Below the pieces are notes generated by a model. It saw nothing but the letters and a program-made list of their open reading frames with translations. It was not told the origin of the DNA and searched no databases. This document shows positions 1 to 8,539 of a DNA stretch of 64,000 bases, piece by piece (position 1 is the first letter of the stretch; every line of letters begins with the position of its first letter). The DNA comes from JBBRHQ01 sp963815645 (GTDB lineage Bacteria > Actinomycetota > Thermoleophilia > Solirubrobacterales > 70-9): positions 361,942 through 425,941 of the forward strand of contig CAWFHL010000002.1 in the NCBI GenBank assembly GCA_963815645.1, read 5' to 3'. The position numbers and the translations under genes are program-made.

Positions 1-35
1 AAGCGCGGCCCGGCGCCTGCCGATAGAGCCGGCGG

Positions 36-245
36 ATGCAGACGATGAAATGTCTCAGATGCGAGTCGGTCCTGTTCCTCGGCGGCGATCGCTGCCCGCG
101 CTGCGGGGGAACCGACACCGTCGAGTTCAGGGGCCCCGCTCGCCCCCCGCGCAGCCGCCGAAACTCGGCTCCCTCCGGGACCGCCTCCCCACGCTCGAGC
201 GCAGCCGCCGAGCCCATCCGGGCCAAGCCGCGCACCGCCGGCTAG
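36..245 (+). CDS. small zinc-ribbon protein
   Basis: A 69-residue protein with two CxxC knuckles close to the N-terminus (CLRCESV and CPRCGGTD), the pattern of a four-cysteine zinc ribbon. After the ribbon it becomes Pro/Arg/Ser-rich and probably disordered. The start could be either of two in-frame ATGs (36 or 45). It is convergent with the next gene, only 4 bases away. Zinc ribbons of this size usually bind nucleic acid or a protein partner, but nothing here fixes a role. The coding call rests mainly on the ordered cysteines. Confidence 0.45.
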   Translation: MQTMKCLRCESVLFLGGDRCPRCGGTDTVEFRGPARPPRSRRNSAPSGTASPRSSAAAEPIRAKPRTAG

Positions 246-249
246 AGCG

Positions 250-645
250 CTAGGCGAGCACGTCGCGGAGGTCGAACGCCCGCAGCCCCTCGGGGCCCTG
301 ATCGGTGCAGTCGAAGAAACGCGGGTTGACGCAATCGAACGCCGGCCCCGCCCCCTCGTAGGCGCGCTCGACCGTGAACTGACACTGGGGCAGCGGTGAG
401 CCGGTCATCTTGACCCCGCCGAAGCCGCCCGGCCGGAGCACCGCGTCGAGCTCGATCTCCGCCGCGAAGACCTCCTGCATGCAGCCGACGTACTGGCGGC
501 CGTTGAGGGTGTCGATGTAGCTGTAGAGGAACTCGCAATGCAGCTCGATGCATCCACGTGGCTCGACCAGCTTGTCGCAGAAGGATCGGCAGAGCCGGCA
601 CTCTCCGACCCGAGCGGTGCTCTCCTCTCTCTGGCGCGTGGCCAT
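250..645 (-). CDS. conserved cysteine-rich protein of unknown function
   Basis: A 131-residue protein with many cysteines, including CRLCRSFCDK near residue 17 and single cysteines near residues 32, 39, 55, 89 and 105. The first cluster looks like a metal or Fe-S ligand set. The middle (EFLYSYIDTLNGRQYVGCMQE) and end are well-ordered sequence with ordinary amino-acid composition, unlike the Arg/Pro-rich alternative frames here. No signal peptide or membrane segment is seen. It lies downstream of dnaE on the same strand, about 100 bases past its stop. I do not recognise the family. Confidence 0.6.
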   Translation of the reverse strand: MATRQREESTARVGECRLCRSFCDKLVEPRGCIELHCEFLYSYIDTLNGRQYVGCMQEVFAAEIELDAVLRPGGFGGVKMTGSPLPQCQFTVERAYEGAGPAFDCVNPRFFDCTDQGPEGLRAFDLRDVLA

Positions 646-690
646 CCCACTCAGTCTAGGCGCAGGCAGCGCCCGGCGGGGGGTGCGCTC

Positions 691-746
691 GCCGGCGCGG
701 TGTTAGCGCCGGCACATGCACGTCAGGCGGCGAAGCCGCCGCAAGT
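691..746 (-). repeat. dispersed double-hairpin repeat, copy 1, just downstream of dnaE
   Basis: Two adjacent hairpins: GCCGGCGC/GCGCCGGC around a short loop, then GGCGGC/GCCGCC around GAA. The same unit recurs at 6244-6299 and, in part, at 43046-43080. This copy begins 5 bases past the dnaE stop. Read on the strand of the upstream gene, all three copies have the same orientation, which suggests a 3'-end RNA structure (terminator or mRNA-stabilising element). Confidence 0.75.
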
Positions 747-750
747 TCTT

Positions 751-3700
751 TCAAGCCGCCATCACTCCGGGCCCGAGCAGCCCGTCCAGCTCCGCCCGCA
801 GCCCGCTCGAGGTCCGGACCCGGTAGCCGTCGCCGAACCGCAGCCGCCGCAGCCCCTCCCGTGTCTCCATCTCCAGCAGCACCTCCGTGTCGCCTTGGAA
901 ATGCTCGAAAACCGACTTCAGCTCCTCGACCAGGGTCGGGCGGAAGTCGACGGCGTTGATCCGCAGGGTCAGCGGCCCGGCGCTTGGCCGTGATGCGGCA
1001 GCGCCGGCGGCCCGCTCGATCTCGGCCTGGTCGGGCTCGAAGCGCTTCGCCTCCGAGACGACCAGCTTCGTCTCGCCCCTCTCCTTGTGGTCGACCCGGC
1101 CCCGGACGATGACCACGGCATCGGGGGCGATCACCGAGGCGCTGGCGGCCTCGTCGGCCTTGAACACGAGCATCTCGATCTGGCCCTCGACGTCGTCGAG
1201 GGTCGCGAACATCATCTGCGAGCCGCTCTTGGTGCGGATCTTCTTGCACTCGGTGATGATCCCGCCGGCCGTGACGAAGGAGCCGTCCTGCCTTCCGGCG
1301 AGCTCCGAGATCGGGCAATCGACCTTCGCCCGCAGGGCATCGCGGACCTCTGAGAGCGGGTGCGAGGAGAGGTATGTCCCCAGCGTTTCCTTCTCCATCG
1401 CCAGCAGCTCGCGGCGGTCGAACTCGGCCGCCGGGATCGGCGGCCGCTGAACCGACTCCGGGGCGGCACCGTCGGCCTCGCCGAAGTCGAAGATCGAGCC
1501 CTGCCCGAGCTGGGCGTCCTCCTGGGCCTTCTGCCCGGCTGACTGGGCGGCGGGAAGGGTCTCGAGCATTCCCCTGCGGGAGCTACCGGTCGAGTCCAGG
1601 GCCCCGCACTTGATCAGGCACTCGATCGCCCGCTTGTTGACGGCGCGGGCGTCGACCCGCTCGCAGAAGTCCCAGATCGACCTGAAGGTGCCGTCCTCGC
1701 GGGCGCGCAGGATCGCCTCGACCGCGGAGTGGCCGACGTTCTTTACCGCGTCGAGGCCGAACCGGATCGCCTTCTCGGAGACGACGAAGCCATGGTCGGA
1801 GGAGCTGACGTCCGGCGGCAGCACCTCGATCCCCATCTCCTCGCAGCGGTTGACGAAGAACGGGACCTTGTCCTTGGTGTTCATCACCGAGGAGATCAGG
1901 GCCGCCATGTACTCGGCCGGGAAGTTGGCCTTCAGGTAGGCGGTGCGGTAGGCGATCAGCGCGTAGCAGGCCGCGTGGGACTTGTTGAACGAGTAGTCGG
2001 CGGCGGCCTCCATCAGGGACCAGAGATCTTCGGCGACCTTGCGCTCGGTTCCCGAGGAGGCGGTACCGGCCATGAATTTGTCCTTCATCGTCGCCATCAG
2101 CTCGCGCTTCTTCTTGCCGATCGCCTTGCGCAGATCGTCGGCCTCGGCCGGCGTGAACCCCGCCATCCGCTTGGCGATCTCCATCAACTGCTCCTGGTAG
2201 AGGACGCAGCCGTAGGTGGGCTCGGTGATCGGCCGCAGACGGTCGTCCGGGTAGCGGATCGAGGCCGGGTTGGCCTTCCCCCGGGCGTAGTCGGGGATGT
2301 AGCGCATCGCTCCCGGCCGGTAGAGGGCGACCAGCGCGACGATGTCGTCGAACTCGCTCGGCCGGACCTTCCTCATCGCCTCCCGCATCCCCTCGGACTC
2401 GAGCTGGAAGACCCCGGTCCCCTCGCCCGCGGCGAGCATCTCGAAGGTGGCGGCATCGTCCATCGGGATCTCGGCGATGTCGAGCTCGGCCTCCCGGGAG
2501 CGGCCGATGATCTCGACCGCGTCCTCGATCACGTCGAGGTTGCGGAGGCCGAGGAAGTCCATCTTCAGCAGGCCGATCTCCTCGATCGGGCCCATCGAAT
2601 ACTGGGTGACGATCTTGTAGGAGCGCTCCTGCTTGCCGGTTCCGTTGCCGTTCGGCGCTGCGGCGCTGCGGTCCTCGGCAAGCTGCAGGGGGACGATCTC
2701 CTGCAGCGGGCGGTCGGCGATCACCACCGCTGCCGCGTGGATCGAATTGTTGCGGATGATCCCCTCCAAGCCCTGGGCGACGTCGAGGATCCGCTTCGCG
2801 TCGGGTTCGGAGTCGTAGGTGCTGCGCAGGTCCGTGCCCGGCTTCAGGCACTCCTCGAAGGAAGGGTTGCGGCCGAGGACCGGTTCCGGAATCTGCTTGG
2901 CGAGCCGGTCCCCGGTGCCGTAGTCGAAGCCGAGCACGCGGGCCGCATCACGGGTCGCGGCCCGCGGCGCCATCGTCCCGAAGGTGATGATCTGGGCAAC
3001 CGATTCGCGGCCGTACTTGTCTGCGACGTAGCGGATCACCTGCTCGCGGCCGCGGACCGAGAAGTCGATGTCGATGTCGGGCATCGACTTGCGCCCGGGG
3101 TTGAGGAAGCGCTCGAAAAGCAGGTCGTTGGCGAGCGGGTCGATGTCGGTGATGTTGAGGCTGTAGGCGATGATCGACCCGGCGGCCGAGCCGCGTCCCG
3201 GGCCGACCGCGATCCCGCTCTCCTTCGCGTAGCGGACGAAGTCCCAGACGATCAGGAAGTAGGAGGAGAACCCCATCTCCTCGATCACCCCCAGCTCGAA
3301 CTCCATCCGCTCCCGTGCCTCGGCCGGGGCGGGGTCGCCGTAGCGGCGGAGCAGGCCCTCGCCGGCGATCCGGCGGAGCATCTCCTCCGGGTCGCTGCCA
3401 TCCTCGGTCGGGTAGCGCGGCAGGAGCAGCTTGCCGAGCTCGATCTCGACCTCGCAGCGCTCGGCGATCTCCAGGGTCATCGGTACCGCCTCGGGCCACT
3501 CGGAGAACGACTCGGCCATCTCCTCGCCGCTCTTTAGGAAGAACTCGTTTGTGTCGAAGGTGAGTTTCGGCGCCTCCAGGGTCGATTTCGTCTGCACGCA
3601 GAGCAGCGCCGCGTGGTTGTCGTAGTCCTCGCGGCGCAGGTAGTGGACGTCGGCGGTGGCGACCAGCGGCCGGCCGACCTCGGCGGCGTAGCGAACGATG

Positions 3701-4272
3701 CCCTCATTTGCCTTCTGCTGGTCGGGGATGCCGTTCTTCTGCACCTCGAGGTAGACCTGGTCCGGGCCGAACGCCTGAAGGAGGTCGTCGAGGTGGGCCC
3801 GGGCGTCCTCGGGGCGCTCCTCCACGAGGCGGCGACAGAAGCGCGACTGCAGGCAGCCGGTGAGCGCGATCACCCCGTCGGAGTGGCGGTCGAGGAGCTC
3901 CATGTCGACGTTCGCCTTGCCGCGCGAGAAGCCCTCCAGGAAACCGGCCGAGGTGAGCTCGACGAGGTTGCGGAAGCCGGTGTCGCTGGCGGCCAGCAGG
4001 GTCAGGTGGTTGCGCTCGTAGCGGACCTGGCCGGAGACCGCGCGGCGATCGTCGACCAGGTAGGCCTCGAGCCCGATGATCGGCTTGATCCCGTGCTTGC
4101 CACAGGCTTTGTAGAGCTCGACCGCACCGTTCATCACGCCGTGGTCGGTGAGCCCGAGGGCAGGCATGCCGAGTTCCGCCGCCCGGGCGGCCATCGCGTC
4201 GATCTTGCAGGCGCCATCGAGCAGCGAGTACTCGCTGTGGGCATGCAGATGGGCGACGGACGGGGCACTCAC
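751..4272 (-). CDS. dnaE: DNA polymerase III alpha subunit (replicative, DnaE1 type)
   Basis: The replicative DNA polymerase catalytic subunit, about 1170 residues, the usual DnaE1 size. The N-terminus carries the PHP domain (HLHAHSEYSLLDG, residues 8-20). The polymerase active-site motif MPDIDIDF lies near residue 397 and supplies catalytic aspartates. The little-finger and fingers regions follow (YRPGAMRYIPDYARGK, then ADYSFNKSHAACYA), and an OB-fold segment near the C-terminus (VTAGGIITECKKIRTKSG). The PHP sequence and length favour DnaE1 over the error-prone DnaE2/ImuC, and no imuA or imuB gene lies nearby. I chose the GTG at 4272 because homology begins there; an in-frame GTG at 4314 would add 14 residues. 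The reading frame is intact throughout. Confidence 0.97.
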   Translation of the reverse strand: MSAPSVAHLHAHSEYSLLDGACKIDAMAARAAELGMPALGLTDHGVMNGAVELYKACGKHGIKPIIGLEAYLVDDRRAVSGQVRYERNHLTLLAASDTGFRNLVELTSAGFLEGFSRGKANVDMELLDRHSDGVIALTGCLQSRFCRRLVEERPEDARAHLDDLLQAFGPDQVYLEVQKNGIPDQQKANEGIVRYAAEVGRPLVATADVHYLRREDYDNHAALLCVQTKSTLEAPKLTFDTNEFFLKSGEEMAESFSEWPEAVPMTLEIAERCEVEIELGKLLLPRYPTEDGSDPEEMLRRIAGEGLLRRYGDPAPAEARERMEFELGVIEEMGFSSYFLIVWDFVRYAKESGIAVGPGRGSAAGSIIAYSLNITDIDPLANDLLFERFLNPGRKSMPDIDIDFSVRGREQVIRYVADKYGRESVAQIITFGTMAPRAATRDAARVLGFDYGTGDRLAKQIPEPVLGRNPSFEECLKPGTDLRSTYDSEPDAKRILDVAQGLEGIIRNNSIHAAAVVIADRPLQEIVPLQLAEDRSAAAPNGNGTGKQERSYKIVTQYSMGPIEEIGLLKMDFLGLRNLDVIEDAVEIIGRSREAELDIAEIPMDDAATFEMLAAGEGTGVFQLESEGMREAMRKVRPSEFDDIVALVALYRPGAMRYIPDYARGKANPASIRYPDDRLRPITEPTYGCVLYQEQLMEIAKRMAGFTPAEADDLRKAIGKKKRELMATMKDKFMAGTASSGTERKVAEDLWSLMEAAADYSFNKSHAACYALIAYRTAYLKANFPAEYMAALISSVMNTKDKVPFFVNRCEEMGIEVLPPDVSSSDHGFVVSEKAIRFGLDAVKNVGHSAVEAILRAREDGTFRSIWDFCERVDARAVNKRAIECLIKCGALDSTGSSRRGMLETLPAAQSAGQKAQEDAQLGQGSIFDFGEADGAAPESVQRPPIPAAEFDRRELLAMEKETLGTYLSSHPLSEVRDALRAKVDCPISELAGRQDGSFVTAGGIITECKKIRTKSGSQMMFATLDDVEGQIEMLVFKADEAASASVIAPDAVVIVRGRVDHKERGETKLVVSEAKRFEPDQAEIERAAGAAASRPSAGPLTLRINAVDFRPTLVEELKSVFEHFQGDTEVLLEMETREGLRRLRFGDGYRVRTSSGLRAELDGLLGPGVMAA

Positions 4273-4415
4273 GGGCAGGAGACGATCATGCCAATCGGGC
4301 CAGATGTCACCCACCCCTCGGCGGGGGGCGTCCCCGCTATCTGCGGGCTTTCCATCACCCGGGATCGTCAGAGACCGCCTCCCGCCCGCAGCTCGCGGGG
4401 CTCTAGGATCGCGGC

Positions 4416-4853
4416 ATGATCTACCTGCTCCGCCATGGCGACGCCGAGGAGGGCGACGGCGACGACGCGCTCCGTCGGCTGACCGCCAAGGGCGAGCTAC
4501 AAGCCAGCGAGGCCGGGGGCGCGCTGGCGGAGCTGGAGGCGGGAATCGATGCCTGTCTCGCCTCCCCCAAGGTCCGGGCCGCGGAGACGGCTCGGATCGC
4601 CGCCCAGCCGCTCGGCCTCGAGGTCGAGATCTCCGAAGCCCTGCGGGGAGGCCCGTTCGACGCGCTGGGGCTGGCCGCCGGGCGCGGCGACGTCCTCCTG
4701 GTCGGCCACGAGCCGGACTTCTCCGACGAGCTGGCCCGGCTCACCGGCGCCCGGGCGAAGCTGAAGAAGGGCGGCCTCGCCGTTCTCGACGACGGGGTGC
4801 TGAAGGCGCTACTGCGCCCCGCCGACCTGGCCGCGATCGCCGCGGGCCGCTAA
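4416..4853 (+). CDS. SixA-like phosphohistidine phosphatase (histidine phosphatase superfamily)
   Basis: A 145-residue protein starting MIYLLRHGDAEE, which contains the RHG catalytic signature with the nucleophilic histidine at residue 7. A second conserved histidine occurs in LLVGHEPDFSDEL near residue 95. Length and architecture match SixA-type small phosphatases, which remove phosphate from phosphohistidine in phosphorelay or PTS proteins. The substrate here is unknown. It is divergent from dnaE and convergent with the next gene; the ~140-base gap to the dnaE start must hold both promoters. Confidence 0.85.
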   Translation: MIYLLRHGDAEEGDGDDALRRLTAKGELQASEAGGALAELEAGIDACLASPKVRAAETARIAAQPLGLEVEISEALRGGPFDALGLAAGRGDVLLVGHEPDFSDELARLTGARAKLKKGGLAVLDDGVLKALLRPADLAAIAAGR

Positions 4854-4922
4854 TAGCGGGCGCCACGGATGGGACTTTTCAGCCGCGCTATGCGCGTTAG
4901 AGGTCCCACGTCAACGGACGGG

Positions 4923-6005
4923 TTAGCCGGCGCAGACCCAGGCGCCGGAGCCCGAGTCGGCCCAGATCTGGGAGGCGATCCGGTCCTGCTGGCCCTTGCT
5001 TCCGTCCTCCGGGTTGCCCTTGCCTCCGTACAGCGCCCAGGTCGAGGGGAGGATCTGGTACGCGCCTCCGGCCCCACTCGACGGATTGACCGCCCCGTAG
5101 TTGCCGCCGGACTCGCAGGCGACGATGTAGGAGGGAATCGAGTAGGGGCCGCCTAGCCACTTGCTCACCTCCTGCTGGGCGCTCTGCTGGCTGGCGGCGT
5201 CCGCGGCGGCGGCCACCTGCTGGGCCTGCTCGGCCTGCCGGGCCTGCGCGGCGGCAGCCGCCCGGGCGGCCTCGATGTCGCCTACCCAGCCCCCGATGTT
5301 CGACTTCAGCGAAGCAAGCGTCGACTCCCGGGAGGAGGCGATCGTCTGAAGCTGCGCGGCGGTCGACTCCGCCCGTGCGCGGATCGCCGATATCTGCGAG
5401 CGCGCCGCCTCGAGGCGGACGTTGTAGGCGTCGACCCGGGCCTTCAGCCGCTCGACCTGCTCGAGTTCATGGCGGACCGCGTTTCGCACCTGCCGGACCC
5501 GCCCTGCGAGGCTTGTGTCGGAGTTCTCGATCATCTTCAGGTAGTCGCTGCGGGTGGCGAGGTCGTCGAACCCGCTGGCGCTGAGGATCAGCTCGGTCGA
5601 GTCCGGGACGCCGGTCTCATAGATCGACACGAGGCGCCTGGCCAGCGCCGCGCGGGCCCTGCGGAGGCGCCGCTTCTCTGCCTCAAGCTGCCGCTGCGAA
5701 CGCCTCACCCCGGCGGCCAGCTCGGCAGAGCGCTGCTGGCCGGCGGCCAGCAGCGAGGAGACCTGCTGCTCCCGGGCGGACGCGGCGGCGGCCTGCTGCT
5801 GGGCGGCGACCATCTGGGCCTGGCTTGCCTGCAGGTCGGCGCTGAGGGCCTCGGCCTGCGAGCGAGCGCTCGCGACCTTGGCCTCGAGGGCGCCGACGTC
5901 GGCCGCCGATGCCCCGGCCGCGGGCAGGAGGAGCGCGATCGCTCCGGCGAGGAGCAGACCGAAGAGCCGGCTCCGGCGGCTGAGAATCGTCGATGTGGGC
6001 ACCAC
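4923..6005 (-). CDS. secreted coiled-coil protein with C-terminal Rpf/transglycosylase-like domain
   Basis: A 360-residue exported protein. Residues about 10-34 form a signal peptide ending in Ala-rich sequence. Residues about 35-280 are a long Ala/Gln/Glu-rich coiled coil of the kind found in RipA, PcsB and EnvC. The last ~75 residues form a small lysozyme-like fold (IVACESGGNYGAVNPSSGAG, then GAYQILPSTWALYGG), typical of resuscitation-promoting-factor or transglycosylase-like domains; the Glu in ACESGG is the expected catalytic acid. It probably cleaves peptidoglycan during growth or resuscitation. The start is GTG 6005, 7 bases after AAGGAGGT. A c-di-AMP riboswitch lies immediately upstream, which fits the known control of rpf-type genes in actinobacteria. 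Confidence 0.88.
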   Translation of the reverse strand: MVPTSTILSRRSRLFGLLLAGAIALLLPAAGASAADVGALEAKVASARSQAEALSADLQASQAQMVAAQQQAAAASAREQQVSSLLAAGQQRSAELAAGVRRSQRQLEAEKRRLRRARAALARRLVSIYETGVPDSTELILSASGFDDLATRSDYLKMIENSDTSLAGRVRQVRNAVRHELEQVERLKARVDAYNVRLEAARSQISAIRARAESTAAQLQTIASSRESTLASLKSNIGGWVGDIEAARAAAAAQARQAEQAQQVAAAADAASQQSAQQEVSKWLGGPYSIPSYIVACESGGNYGAVNPSSGAGGAYQILPSTWALYGGKGNPEDGSKGQQDRIASQIWADSGSGAWVCAG

Positions 6006-6021
6006 GCCTACCTCCTTCGGT

Positions 6022-6162
6022 CGCCTGCGGGGTTAGCTGTCGGGCTCGCGCCGAAGGAGTGGCGCTACACGTCTGTGATTCGCCCCTGCGACCCCGCCGA
6101 TTTCGGTCAGGGCCGCTCCGGTTCCCCCGCCTCCAGCTCGCCGAGCGAGAGGAGTTAGGCGG
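6022..6162 (-). promoter_or_regulatory. c-di-AMP riboswitch (ydaO-yuaA leader) upstream of the Rpf-like gene
   Basis: On the minus strand the leader contains the conserved blocks of this riboswitch class in order: GGCGGGGGAACC, then GGGGCGAATC, then GCCCGACAGCTAACCCCG followed by CAGGCG. The terminal CGCCT and AGGCG blocks can pair as the closing helix. The last block ends about 17 bases before the start codon and just before the ribosome binding site. ydaO riboswitches are known off-switches for cell-wall hydrolase and osmolyte genes. Boundaries are approximate. Confidence 0.88.
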
Positions 6163-6243
6163 TCAAAACTGATCGCGGCAAGCTATCTAGAATGTGAGGA
6201 AACGCTAACAGGTTGTCCATAACACGCAAGAAAGATTGCGTTT

Positions 6244-6299
6244 GCCGGCGCGGTGTTAGCGCCGGCACAGGCATGTCAGGCGGCGCAGCCGCCGCAAGT
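6244..6299 (-). repeat. dispersed double-hairpin repeat, copy 2, downstream of the argG operon
   Basis: Nearly identical to 691-746: hairpin GCCGGCGC/GCGCCGGC, spacer, then GGCGGC/GCCGCC, differing at only a few positions. It starts about 38 bases past the stop of the small gene that follows argG and has the same orientation relative to that gene as copy 1 has to dnaE. A partial GCCGGCGCGGC repeat follows on the plus strand at 6312-6322. Confidence 0.75.
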
Positions 6300-6336
6300 C
6301 ATTCCGCGTTTGCCGGCGCGGCTTGGGGCCAGCGGT

Positions 6337-6495
6337 TCAGCCCTCCGGAGCGTCCCCCCTGCTCAGCGCCAGGTAGCCGCCGATCGCGGTCACTACCACG
6401 CCGACGCCGAGCGCGACGCGGAGCTGCTTGCCGTAGCGCATCCGCACCATGAGGACGATGCCCTTGACCGCAGCCTTGCCGATTAGCTCGTACAT
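6337..6495 (-). CDS. 52-residue single-pass membrane protein coupled to argG
   Basis: A short gene whose ATG overlaps the argG stop as ATGA, so it is probably translated by reinitiation. The product begins MYELIGKAAVKGIVLMVRM, has a basic stretch (RYGKQLR), then one hydrophobic segment (VALGVGVVVTAIGGYLAL) and ends SRGDAPEG. The basic residues before the hydrophobic segment suggest a cytoplasmic N-terminus. Coding is supported by the exact stop/start overlap and clean membrane-protein composition. Function unknown; a link to arginine synthesis is only positional. Confidence 0.7.
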   Translation of the reverse strand: MYELIGKAAVKGIVLMVRMRYGKQLRVALGVGVVVTAIGGYLALSRGDAPEG

Positions 6496-7784
6496 CAGGA
6501 ACCCTCCTCGCTCTCGTCGCGCTCCCGGATCCTACGCGCCATCCGGCTCTGCAGCGAGAAGATCTCGATAAAGCCGGGGCTCGCCGACTGGGAGAACTCA
6601 CCACCGGACTCGCCGAAGCTGGCCAGGGAGCGGTCATAGAGCGCGTAGGGCGAGGACCGGGCCACCGGCGTCGCCGATCCCTTGTACAGCTTCATCGTGA
6701 TCTCGCCGGTGACGTACCGGTTGGCAGAGCGCATGTAGGCATCGAGATCCTCGCGCAGCGGTTCGTGCCATAGCCCCGCGTAGCAGAGGTAGGCCCAATG
6801 GCGGTCGAGGTTCTCCTTGAAGTTGTTCTGGTGGATCGTCGAGACGAGCTTCTCGAGCTCCCGGTGGGCGGCGAGGATGATCGCGGCCGCGGGGACCTCG
6901 TAGAGATCGCGGATCTTCAGCCCGATGATCCGGTCCTCGATGTGATCGACGATCCCGACACCGTGGTGGCGGCCGGCGGCGGCGGCTCGTTCCAGCAGCT
7001 CGACCAGATCGAGGCGCTCCCCGTCGATCGATACCGGCCTCCCCGAGGAGAACCCGACCCGAATCGTCTCCGCCTGGTCGGGCGCGTCCTCGGGCCTGGT
7101 GACCAGCTGGAATGCCTCCGGGGCGGGGGCGGAGCCGAGGTCTTCGATCTCCAGTCCTTCTGATGAGCGCCCCCAGAGGTTGTCGTCGATCGAGTACGGA
7201 GCCGCCTCGGCGCCCCCCTTGATCGGTATCCCGTGCTCGCGGGCGTAGGCGATCTCCTCCTCACGCCCCATCCGCCATTGGCGCACCGGGGCGATCACCT
7301 TGAGTCCGGGGTCGAGCGTCGCGACGGCGGCCTCGAGGCGGACCTGGTCGTTGCCCTTGCCGGTGCAGCCGTGGGCGATCGTGTCGCATCCGGTCCGCTT
7401 CGCGGTCTCCACCCCGAGCTTGGCGATCAGCGGCCGACCCAGCGCGGTGAACAGCGGATAGCCGCCGCCGTAGACGCCGTTGGCGAGGATCGCCGGCAGC
7501 ACGTAGTCCTCGGCGAACTCCTCGCGGGCATCGATCACCACGGCGTCGACCGCGCCGAGATCACGGGCCTTCCCGGTGACCACGTCGTAGTCCTCGTCGG
7601 GCTGGCCGAGATCGATCGTCAGGGTGACGATCTCGGCCCCGTAGGTTTCCTGGATCCAGCGCAGCATGACGCTGGTGTCGAGCCCGCCGGAATAGAGCAG
7701 CAGCACCCGGCCGATCTGCTCAGGATCGGCCTCGTAGGAGGCCGTGCGGTGGTGCGGGGGAAGCGGCGCTTCGCTATCTGTCAT
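6495..7784 (-). CDS. argG: argininosuccinate synthase
   Basis: Joins citrulline and aspartate with ATP to make argininosuccinate, the seventh step of arginine synthesis in the cytoplasm. The 429 residues match the family length with a ~22-residue N-terminal extension. The P-loop-like ATP pyrophosphatase motif YSGGLDTSV lies at residues 31-39, followed by characteristic blocks AKRTGCDTIAHGCTGKGNDQ and PVRQWRMGREEEIAYA. It lies about 22 kb from the argCJBD cluster, so the pathway genes are split; argF and argH are not in the window. It is divergent from the sortase gene with ~80 bases between starts. Confidence 0.97.
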   Translation of the reverse strand: MTDSEAPLPPHHRTASYEADPEQIGRVLLLYSGGLDTSVMLRWIQETYGAEIVTLTIDLGQPDEDYDVVTGKARDLGAVDAVVIDAREEFAEDYVLPAILANGVYGGGYPLFTALGRPLIAKLGVETAKRTGCDTIAHGCTGKGNDQVRLEAAVATLDPGLKVIAPVRQWRMGREEEIAYAREHGIPIKGGAEAAPYSIDDNLWGRSSEGLEIEDLGSAPAPEAFQLVTRPEDAPDQAETIRVGFSSGRPVSIDGERLDLVELLERAAAAGRHHGVGIVDHIEDRIIGLKIRDLYEVPAAAIILAAHRELEKLVSTIHQNNFKENLDRHWAYLCYAGLWHEPLREDLDAYMRSANRYVTGEITMKLYKGSATPVARSSPYALYDRSLASFGESGGEFSQSASPGFIEIFSLQSRMARRIRERDESEEGS

Positions 7785-7864
7785 CGCGGACGAGGCATCG
7801 GGGCGCCGAAGTCTGCCACGCGGGCGCCCCGGGACGGGCGGCAGCGCTGTCAGACTGGGTCGCG

Positions 7865-8539
7865 ATGAGGCGGGTCGGCCACATCGTCGCGATCGCCCTG
7901 ATCACCGCCGGGGTGGTGGTCCTGGCCGACGTCGGCCTCACCCTCGCCTACAAGGAGCCGGTCTCCTCGATCTACGGCGAGATTCAGCAGCACCAGGCGG
8001 CGGACCAGCTCTCCGAGCTCGAGTCCCACTACCCGACCCCGGCTGATCGCCGTGCGGTTCGCCGGGTCAGGGGCCTGAAGGCCAAGGCCTCGGTCCTTGC
8101 GGCGCGCTTCGGCCGGCAGGTCGACACCGGCGATGCGATCGGCAGGATCATCGCCCCCGACATGGACGGCCTCAACGCCGTGGTGGTCCAGGGCACCGAC
8201 ACGGCCAGCCTCAGGAAGGGCCCCGGCCACTACCCGGAGACGCCGTTCCCCGGCGAGCCGGGGACGGTGGGGATCGCCGGCCACCGGACGACCTACCTGG
8301 CGCCCTTCCGGCACATCGACTCGATGGAGCGCGGCGATCCGGTGACCCTCGAGATGCCCTACGCGACCTTCGTCTACCGGGTGGAGAGGACCGAGATCGT
8401 CGAGCCGGGAGACGTCGGCATCGTCAAGCCGGTCGGCTACCAGCGGCTGGTGCTGAGCGCCTGCCACCCGCTCTACAGCGCCTCGCAGCGCTACATCGTC
8501 TTCGCGCGTTTGAGGCGGATCGGCCCGCCCACCGACTAG
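7865..8539 (+). CDS. sortase, probably class E
   Basis: A 224-residue membrane-anchored transpeptidase. An N-terminal hydrophobic segment (about residues 6-27) anchors it outside the membrane. The catalytic residues are visible: His140 in GIAGHRTTY, Cys200 in LVLSACHPLY and Arg209 in SASQRY. Sortases cut a sorting signal between Thr and Gly and attach the protein to peptidoglycan. Actinobacterial stand-alone sortases with this arrangement are usually class E. A candidate substrate ending in an LPFTG signal lies 2.1 kb away (10626-10934). The gene ends in a 4-base convergent overlap with the next gene. Confidence 0.93.
   Translation: MRRVGHIVAIALITAGVVVLADVGLTLAYKEPVSSIYGEIQQHQAADQLSELESHYPTPADRRAVRRVRGLKAKASVLAARFGRQVDTGDAIGRIIAPDMDGLNAVVVQGTDTASLRKGPGHYPETPFPGEPGTVGIAGHRTTYLAPFRHIDSMERGDPVTLEMPYATFVYRVERTEIVEPGDVGIVKPVGYQRLVLSACHPLYSASQRYIVFARLRRIGPPTD

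Noticed and set aside
1729..3537. A 602-residue open frame on the plus strand opposite dnaE
   Set aside because: It is antisense to an intact, well-conserved dnaE. The product is Asp/Val/Gly/Arg-rich repeats of reverse-complement codons, as expected in high-GC DNA.
4860..4915. Hairpin after the Rpf-like gene (GGGAC...GTCCC with inner CGCG pair)
   Set aside because: No T run, weak stem and no second copy found; could be a Rho-type end but not supportable as a terminator.
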